A program made the position numbers and the translations under genes. Below, piece by piece: positions 63,208 to 64,000 of a DNA stretch of 64,000 bases (its first letter is position 1; every line of letters begins with the position of its first letter). The stretch lies in contig BGZK01000147.1 of the NCBI GenBank assembly GCA_005406025.1, positions 186,001 to 250,000 on the forward strand. The letters run 5' to 3'. Under the pieces are notes generated by a model. It was given only the letters and a program-made list of their open reading frames with translations. It was not told the DNA's origin and did not search any database. The DNA comes from Eumeta japonica (lineage: Eukaryota; Arthropoda; Insecta; Lepidoptera; Psychidae).

Positions 63208-64000
63208 CTGGAACGGTAAACGACACTTGATATACCAAAACTTGTCGGCAAAACACGTACTCACTCATAATCCGAAAGCAGTCGCCATTACATTGCCGAT
63301 CTTTTTGAAAGGTATGAGCTATTTTATTGAAAACCCTCTAGTCGTAGTGGAGTAGGAATAACTGTTACAAGATTAAGCGCATGATGATAGAATGATAGTC
63401 ATCAAAATGGCGATGATGATATTTCCGGAGAATGTAACGATGACGGATTTCAATAGCAGGGATGAGATTGAAGATTTTTTTCAGCACTTGCAGAATTTGA
63501 GTACCAGCCCCAGACAAGTCGATTATTTTAACTTTATATAACTTAAAATGAATAGTGTATTGTTGTGACGTAAAAATCACATCAGGCTAAGAAGCTTTAC
63601 CGCCGCGCGCCTTCGGCTGACACAATTTTGATGTCACAAAAATCCTCGTTCTTTTAAAATTCGATCCTTTTAAGTTAATACAATTGACCCGCAGATGCGA
63701 TCGGATCTGTGCCGTATAAATTACAAAGTGATGGTCCGGCTTGAAATACTGTTTTGTTCTATTGAGCACTCAAAGTTTTTTGGAAGCCAGTTTTACCTTT
63801 GCCCTTAAATATTGTCTCACAAGACATTGTTTTGGTCTCGGACCAAAACAATGTCTTGTGAGACAATATTTAATACCTTTTTTTAGAAAAAAATCCGTGC
63901 CTAGCAAAAGATATTTATATGGATTATACTAGCACAAAACTGAAAAAAAAAATGTGGATTAACGTATTGCCATATTGTTATTGCACATTACATTTAAATA
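63208..64000. other. Upstream usp intron (incomplete), with a perfect hairpin
   Basis: Follows the CAG acceptor of the first LBD exon. No further USP exon could be recognised up to the window edge. It contains the palindrome at 63805-63873. Confidence 0.5.
63805..63873. repeat. Perfect 33-bp palindromic hairpin, 3-base loop
   Basis: The arm 63805-63837 (starts TTAAATATTGTCTCACAAGA, ends GGTC) is the exact reverse complement of 63841-63873, separated only by TCG. Such a tight perfect foldback is striking in otherwise decayed intronic DNA. Confidence 0.95.

Noticed and set aside
63208..63264. In-frame extension of the first USP ligand-binding exon (…CRLPFQ)
   Set aside because: A polypyrimidine-CAG acceptor sits exactly before GAACTG, and family alignments (from memory) favour [11 protein letters not shown] from an upstream exon. 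The extension is read as intronic.

Overview
The window looks like AT-rich nuclear DNA from a moth or butterfly (Lepidoptera). The evidence is a lepidopteran-type ultraspiracle (USP/RXR) ligand-binding domain split over short exons, GT-AG introns throughout, and many dispersed repeats of kinds familiar from lepidopteran genomes: CTAG-ended Helitron-like elements, short foldback MITEs, LINE 3' ends, SINE-like tails and mariner remnants. No operon-like or prokaryotic organisation is visible. Most short open frames are chance frames in AT-rich DNA.

Layout. (1) 1-24526 contains no intact protein gene that I can recognise. It holds a decayed multi-copy zinc-cysteine mobile-element-type gene (529-2160), a mariner transposase remnant (12095-12461), an inverted-repeat element carrying seven ~119-bp tandem units (13280-14960), two MITE copies, two Helitron-like elements, LINE/SINE fragments and several GC-rich islets that could be promoters or untranslated exons. 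(2) 24527-41689, minus strand, is a complete 17-exon gene for a 990-residue M16-family zinc metallopeptidase of the type usually labelled 'C05D11.1-like' in insects. All 17 exons join in frame. Its introns have accumulated repeats, including a second decayed copy of the family seen at 529-2160. (3) 41690-53570 is intergenic. It has a broken THAP-domain gene running divergently from the peptidase gene and interrupted by a hAT-type MITE with a perfect 8-bp target duplication, a degenerate LINE reverse-transcriptase fragment, and a long perfect hairpin. (4) 53571-63207, minus strand, carries the six 3' coding exons of ultraspiracle (259 residues, the ligand-binding domain to the stop). The DNA-binding-domain exons should lie beyond the right edge.

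Function. The two genes are not obviously linked in function. USP is the heterodimer partner of the ecdysone receptor in the nucleus. The M16 protein has the HXXEH zinc site and no obvious signal peptide or membrane segment. I see no clearly new multi-gene system. The observations most worth a second look are the THAP/hAT locus, the two decayed copies of an incompletely described arthropod element family, the inverted-repeat element with tandem units, and five perfect or near-perfect foldbacks scattered between 29 and 64 kb.
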